Origin: Clostridia bacterium
GTDB lineage: Bacteria; Bacillota; Clostridia; Oscillospirales; CAG-272
DNA: 64,000 bases
Assembly: GCA_017463125.1 (NCBI GenBank)
Contig: JAFTPV010000005.1
Coordinates: forward strand, 62,001 to 126,000
Direction: 5' to 3'
The notes beneath the pieces were generated by a model. That model did not search any database. It saw only the letters and a program-made list of their open reading frames with translations, and was not told the DNA's origin. How positions within the stretch are numbered: position 1 is the first letter of the stretch; every line of letters starts with the position of its first letter. Below are positions 61,106-64,000 of this stretch, piece after piece. A program made the position numbers and the translations under genes.

Positions 61106-61744
61106 TTAATCTAAGCTCTGATTTTTCTGAAGGTCCAACTCGCAAAGGCCGAATCTATGAAGCAGCAGGACTCCGACAAGAAGAGCTCCTTGTCCTATAA
61201 CGTTAACGCCCTCGGCAATCCAGTTCATAGCCGCCTCTGTGAAGTTTTTTGATGACAAGTAACCCATACATAGCGAGCAAACAAACGATGTAGCAAACAG
61301 CGCGGTGAGCCAAGGCTTTTTAAGCTTAAAGGATATAATCGAAAGCCCTGCGTCCATACAACCAAGGCCTATAACCATAAGACTGACAAAAACGAATGTT
61401 CCGCTAAAGAATGGAGGTGCCACCGCAAAACAAGCCTTGCCCGCCCGTTTGTCGCAAAGCATTAGGACGGTACCTATACCCGCTAAAAGAAAGCCTATCG
61501 ACTGAACCGGGAAAAACATATCCGAAAGAGCGACAAAATCGCACACTCCCGCAGCGTAAAGCAGCTTGTACGTCGCCTTCAGCGCGCCTGCGGCTATTAT
61601 ATCTATCGCGCCTGCAGCAAAGAGGGCAAAAGCCCCCTTGCCCATTTTGTTATAAAGGTCACGAAGAAGAATTATTACTGCTATTGCAAAAAAGATGACG
61701 GGGATATAGTCTACAAGCGCCATCGAAATCGAAAAGTCCTTCAT
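61106..61744 (-). CDS. Multi-pass membrane protein of unknown function
   Basis: 212 aa with about six or seven hydrophobic helices (for example YIPVIFFAIAVIILLRDLY and GFLLAGIGTVLMLC). Several Cys lie in or near helices (in GVCDF, LCDKRAGKACF, VCSLCMGYL). I do not recognise a family. It starts 13 nt after the DUF1295 gene on the same strand with a GAGAGGG ribosome site, so it belongs to the 61-64 kb cluster and may be a membrane partner of the redox proteins. Confidence 0.6.
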   Translation of the reverse strand: MKDFSISMALVDYIPVIFFAIAVIILLRDLYNKMGKGAFALFAAGAIDIIAAGALKATYKLLYAAGVCDFVALSDMFFPVQSIGFLLAGIGTVLMLCDKRAGKACFAVAPPFFSGTFVFVSLMVIGLGCMDAGLSIISFKLKKPWLTALFATSFVCSLCMGYLSSKNFTEAAMNWIAEGVNVIGQGALLVGVLLLHRFGLCELDLQKNQSLD

Positions 61745-61757
61745 ATCATACCCTCTC

Positions 61758-62558
61758 TTAATTTTTCTTGTTGAGATGATAAAGAGGAATAAGAGGAATG
61801 ATTATAGGCGTTTTATTTGCATAAGTGTTGTATTCTTCATTGTCACCATAGCGTGCCATCTGACGCTTCTCCAGCCTCTGAGCACCGTTAAACATAATAA
61901 AGACTATGCAAACGTAAGCAACGATAGCCATTATCCACTGTCCTATACCTGCGTATGTGGTAACGCCACTGATAAATATACCCGTCCAGAAAATAATCTC
62001 TCCGAGATAATTGGGACAGCGCACTATCTTATAAAGCCCCTTTGTCGCTACCATATCGGGATTTTCCTTCTTCTGCGCGGATTTTTGATTATCTGCGACA
62101 GACTCAAGGATAAGTCCTAAGATAGAAACGATAATACCCACTACGGGAACAACAACATCCTGCGAACCGTTATAATAACGGTAAAGCATAGGGCTTACCT
62201 GTGCTGTGTAAAGAACGGTAACGGATACCCATATTACGAAAAGCACGAAGAAAGGCATTCTTTTACCATCACCAGAAACCTCCTTAAAGGTTTTCTTGTA
62301 GCTTGCGCTCTTTATCTCGCGCACAAGAAGGAAGCCGGAGAGGCGAACACCGTATGCAACGAATAGAACTGCCTGAACGGCGAGAATCCATAGAGGCGCC
62401 GCAGTAGGAGCAACTAAAGCCATAGCAAGAACGGCAAGGCCTCCGCCCGCTACCGCGAATCCATATCCAATAGAAAGAAAGTATACAAATTTATAAAATC
62501 CGACTGCCGAAAGCACCGCACAAACGATTGCAATAATTCCAAGAAGCTCCCAAGCCAT
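61758..62558 (-). CDS. DUF1295/steroid 5-alpha-reductase-like membrane protein
   Basis: 266 aa, about six helices. The C-terminal third carries the family pattern of DUF1295 and isoprenylcysteine methyltransferase/steroid-reductase proteins: ATKGLYKIVRCPNYLGEIIFW, with later ARYGDNEEYNTYANKTP. Members are predicted membrane reductases or methyltransferases that use NADPH or S-adenosylmethionine; few are characterised. Starts right at the end of the NmrA-like gene with an AAGGAGG site overlapping that stop. Together with an SDR-type protein and a PCP_red protein it suggests reduction of a lipid or isoprenoid/steroid-like compound, but no substrate is proven. Confidence 0.75.
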   Translation of the reverse strand: MAWELLGIIAIVCAVLSAVGFYKFVYFLSIGYGFAVAGGGLAVLAMALVAPTAAPLWILAVQAVLFVAYGVRLSGFLLVREIKSASYKKTFKEVSGDGKRMPFFVLFVIWVSVTVLYTAQVSPMLYRYYNGSQDVVVPVVGIIVSILGLILESVADNQKSAQKKENPDMVATKGLYKIVRCPNYLGEIIFWTGIFISGVTTYAGIGQWIMAIVAYVCIVFIMFNGAQRLEKRQMARYGDNEEYNTYANKTPIIIPLIPLYHLNKKN

Positions 62559-62559
62559 A

Positions 62560-63411
62560 TTACTTTTCCTCCTTAAAGCTTTCTTTTATATACTCGGCAA
62601 AGCTCATATCGCCGTGAACGGTAGAGCCAACCATTTCCTCCGTCATGGTCCACTTTCCAAACTTAAGCACACCTTCCTTGCCCGTCTTTTTCATTTTGTT
62701 GACAAATGCAAGAACGTCAAACAGCAGAGCGGGTGCGCGCTTGATAACAACGGGCTTGCCTGCCGCCTCAAAGCAAAGAGTCGCCAGCTCCTCGTAGGAA
62801 TAGGTTTCCTTGCCGCCAACGTCATAGGATGCGTTTTCGTCCGTCATGTGACCGACTATAAAGTCAGCAAAATCCTCTGTGGAGATAACGTTTGCGTGTA
62901 TCGGCTTCTTGCCGAGAAGTGTCACCTCACCCTTAAGAATCATAGGCTTGAACACCTTGATAATGTCGTAGAAATAGCCTGTGGGGCGGTGAATTATGTA
63001 TTTAAGGCCGCTCTTTTTAAGCTCCTCCTCAAACATAGCCTTCGCGTGTAGCATAGGGATGTGAGGCGCCTTATCCGCTTTAATAACAGAGATAAAGGTG
63101 AAATATTTAACTCCGGATGCCTTTGCTTCATTAAGAAGATTGAGATTGCCCTGATAATCGATTTCATAAGGGGTAACGGTTGCAGAGCCCTTCGTAAGAC
63201 CTACGGTAGTTATAACCGACTCGCAGCCTTCGCATATTCCCTTCAAGGTTTCGGGATTTGTAACGTCTATTTTCTTAAACTCGTAGCTCTTTCCGATACC
63301 CAGATCACGCTCGGAAATATCTGCCGCAACAACCTCGTGTCCTTCAGCTACCAGCTTTTTAAGTATATCGGCGCCCAGGTTTCCAAATGCGCCTGCAAGT
63401 AAAACCTTCAT
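62560..63411 (-). CDS. NAD(P)-binding atypical SDR (NmrA/complex-I-39-kDa-like)
   Basis: 283 aa. Rossmann motif LLAGAFGNLGADILKKL at the N-terminus; TTVGLTKGS, then FISVIKADKAPHIPMLHAKAMFEEELKKSG (split) replacing the usual YxxxK with H-x2-K, and HRPTGYFYD. These features mark atypical extended SDRs, which are often redox sensors or assembly factors rather than dehydrogenases. It lies between the PCP_red-domain gene and the DUF1295 gene in one operon. AAGGAG ribosome site. Confidence 0.78.
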   Translation of the reverse strand: MKVLLAGAFGNLGADILKKLVAEGHEVVAADISERDLGIGKSYEFKKIDVTNPETLKGICEGCESVITTVGLTKGSATVTPYEIDYQGNLNLLNEAKASGVKYFTFISVIKADKAPHIPMLHAKAMFEEELKKSGLKYIIHRPTGYFYDIIKVFKPMILKGEVTLLGKKPIHANVISTEDFADFIVGHMTDENASYDVGGKETYSYEELATLCFEAAGKPVVIKRAPALLFDVLAFVNKMKKTGKEGVLKFGKWTMTEEMVGSTVHGDMSFAEYIKESFKEEK

Positions 63412-63423
63412 TGTTTTTGCTCC

Positions 63424-64000
63424 TTATTTTTTGTTCTTTTCTTTTTCTTTGGCACGCTTATCGTTGATTATCTTCATGTGCTCCTCGGTGATAAGCTCAA
63501 CGCCATTTTCTTTAGCCCAATCAACACAACCCTTAAGCACAAGAGGAAGGAACACTCTCGGTACGGCAAGCACCGTTTTAAGAGCCTCATCAGTAAACTT
63601 AACCTTGTCGTCCGCTCTGTCAGCAGCATAACGAACCGAAGCAAGCGATGCCTGACGCATCTGGAGAAGCTCTGCGCGCATACGAGTCTTTCTGTGGAAC
63701 CAGAAATTCTTTGAGTCACGGTATCCGTAATCTACGGGAAGAGAGGGAAAATCCTTTGCTCTGACGCCGTTTATGATTGCGTCGGAATACTTTTTCTTCA
63801 TTAATATTTTATCAACGCGAAGGATAAAATGCGCGCCAAATTTACTCGTAATACCGTTGAAGTCGTGGTAAGGTCCCTCGTAACCGTTAAGCTCGCCTGC
63901 CACATCCTTGTCTGCTCCGTCAAGCTCACGCATCCACGTACACTCAATAGCCTCAATAGCATCGGTAAGAACCATAGGACGAGCCTCTCCGCTCTCCTCT
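63424..64000 (-). CDS. PCP_red-domain protein, partial at the window edge
   Basis: The C-terminal 183 residues from the in-frame ATG at 63975 are seen, but the frame stays open to the window end (..GEARPMVLTDA..), so the gene starts beyond 64000. The last 60 residues (from FTDEALKTVLAVPRVF to the Lys-rich tail) match the pattern of the PCP_red domain found in light-independent protochlorophyllide reductase and in several Fe-S or NAD-linked redox proteins. The part before has no motif I can name. First visible gene of the 61-64 kb operon. Confidence 0.6.
   Translation of the reverse strand, partial: EESGEARPMVLTDAIEAIECTWMRELDGADKDVAGELNGYEGPYHDFNGITSKFGAHFILRVDKILMKKKYSDAIINGVRAKDFPSLPVDYGYRDSKNFWFHRKTRMRAELLQMRQASLASVRYAADRADDKVKFTDEALKTVLAVPRVFLPLVLKGCVDWAKENGVELITEEHMKIINDKRAKEKEKNKK

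Noticed and set aside
1-64000. Prophage, insertion sequence, integron or CRISPR array
   Set aside because: No transposase, integrase, phage structural gene or regularly spaced repeat was seen on either strand; the SIR2 module is the only clear accessory-looking insert.

Overview
The window looks like chromosome from an uncultured, spore-forming, anaerobic gut member of the Clostridia (Firmicutes). The evidence is: strong AGGAGG-type ribosome sites; sigma-A promoters close to TTGACA-N17-TATAAT; a tryptophan T-box; the spore dipicolinate synthase pair dpaA/dpaB; a probable Re-type citrate synthase beside aconitase; a Na+-pump decarboxylase beta subunit; and a short-chain dehydrogenase resembling clostridial bile-acid 7-alpha-hydroxysteroid dehydrogenases. 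Most genes are on the minus strand. I saw no transposase, integrase, rRNA or CRISPR array.

Layout. 1-1.3 kb: N-terminus of a surface lipoprotein, divergent from an AraC regulator. 1.4-3.1 kb: an AT-rich two-gene module (97-aa protein plus SIR2-domain protein) with its own promoter, a structured-looking leader and a terminator, lying next to a tRNA-Met/tRNA-Glu pair. 3.5-5.5 kb: amidohydrolase and an RNase III with two apparent dsRNA-binding domains. 5.5-13.9 kb: a surface/secreted locus with a 1804-aa lipoprotein (predicted helical-toroid domain plus five LamG-like modules), an intracellular paralogue of the toroid domain, a 43-aa peptide and a secreted LamG-like protein. 14.2-18 kb: fucO-ppa and maf-nth-rnmV with a decayed SGNH hydrolase fragment. 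18-20 kb: orphan solute-binding lipoprotein. 20.1-24.5 kb: tRNA-Gln with a hairpin-rich repeat, T-box-controlled trpB, dpaA/dpaB, a 56-aa membrane protein and an AIM24-family protein. 24.5-29.1 kb: two exported trigger-factor/FKBP-like proteins flanking rnhA. 29.2-37.3 kb: a five-gene Gld-like ABC operon (ATPase, permease, two GldG-like proteins, DUF4340-like protein). 37.5-38.6 kb: trpS.

38.6-42.7 kb: GH20-like protein, TIM-barrel protein and SIS-domain protein, divergent from an AraC regulator whose mRNA may be leaderless. 42.8-43.6 kb: two small paralogous lipoproteins. 43.8-47.9 kb: Re-citrate synthase-like enzyme, GntR regulator and aconitase, with a palindromic candidate GntR operator near the transcription start. 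48-53.5 kb: GH20 beta-hexosaminidase, small membrane protein, M20 peptidase, cardiolipin synthase. 53.5-55.7 kb: hydroxysteroid-dehydrogenase-like SDR with an MFS transporter. 55.9-59.4 kb: tandemly duplicated BcrAB/LanFE-like ABC pairs. 59.6-61 kb: decarboxylase beta subunit with a tiny gamma-like subunit. 61.1-64 kb: a membrane/redox cluster (PCP_red-domain protein, NmrA-like SDR, DUF1295 protein, membrane protein) running off the end.

The best candidates for something new are the SIR2 module with its leader, the toroid/LamG surface locus with its 43-aa peptide, the HSDH-MFS pair, and the 61-64 kb membrane-redox cluster. All functions are inferred from sequence recognition alone; no database search was run.
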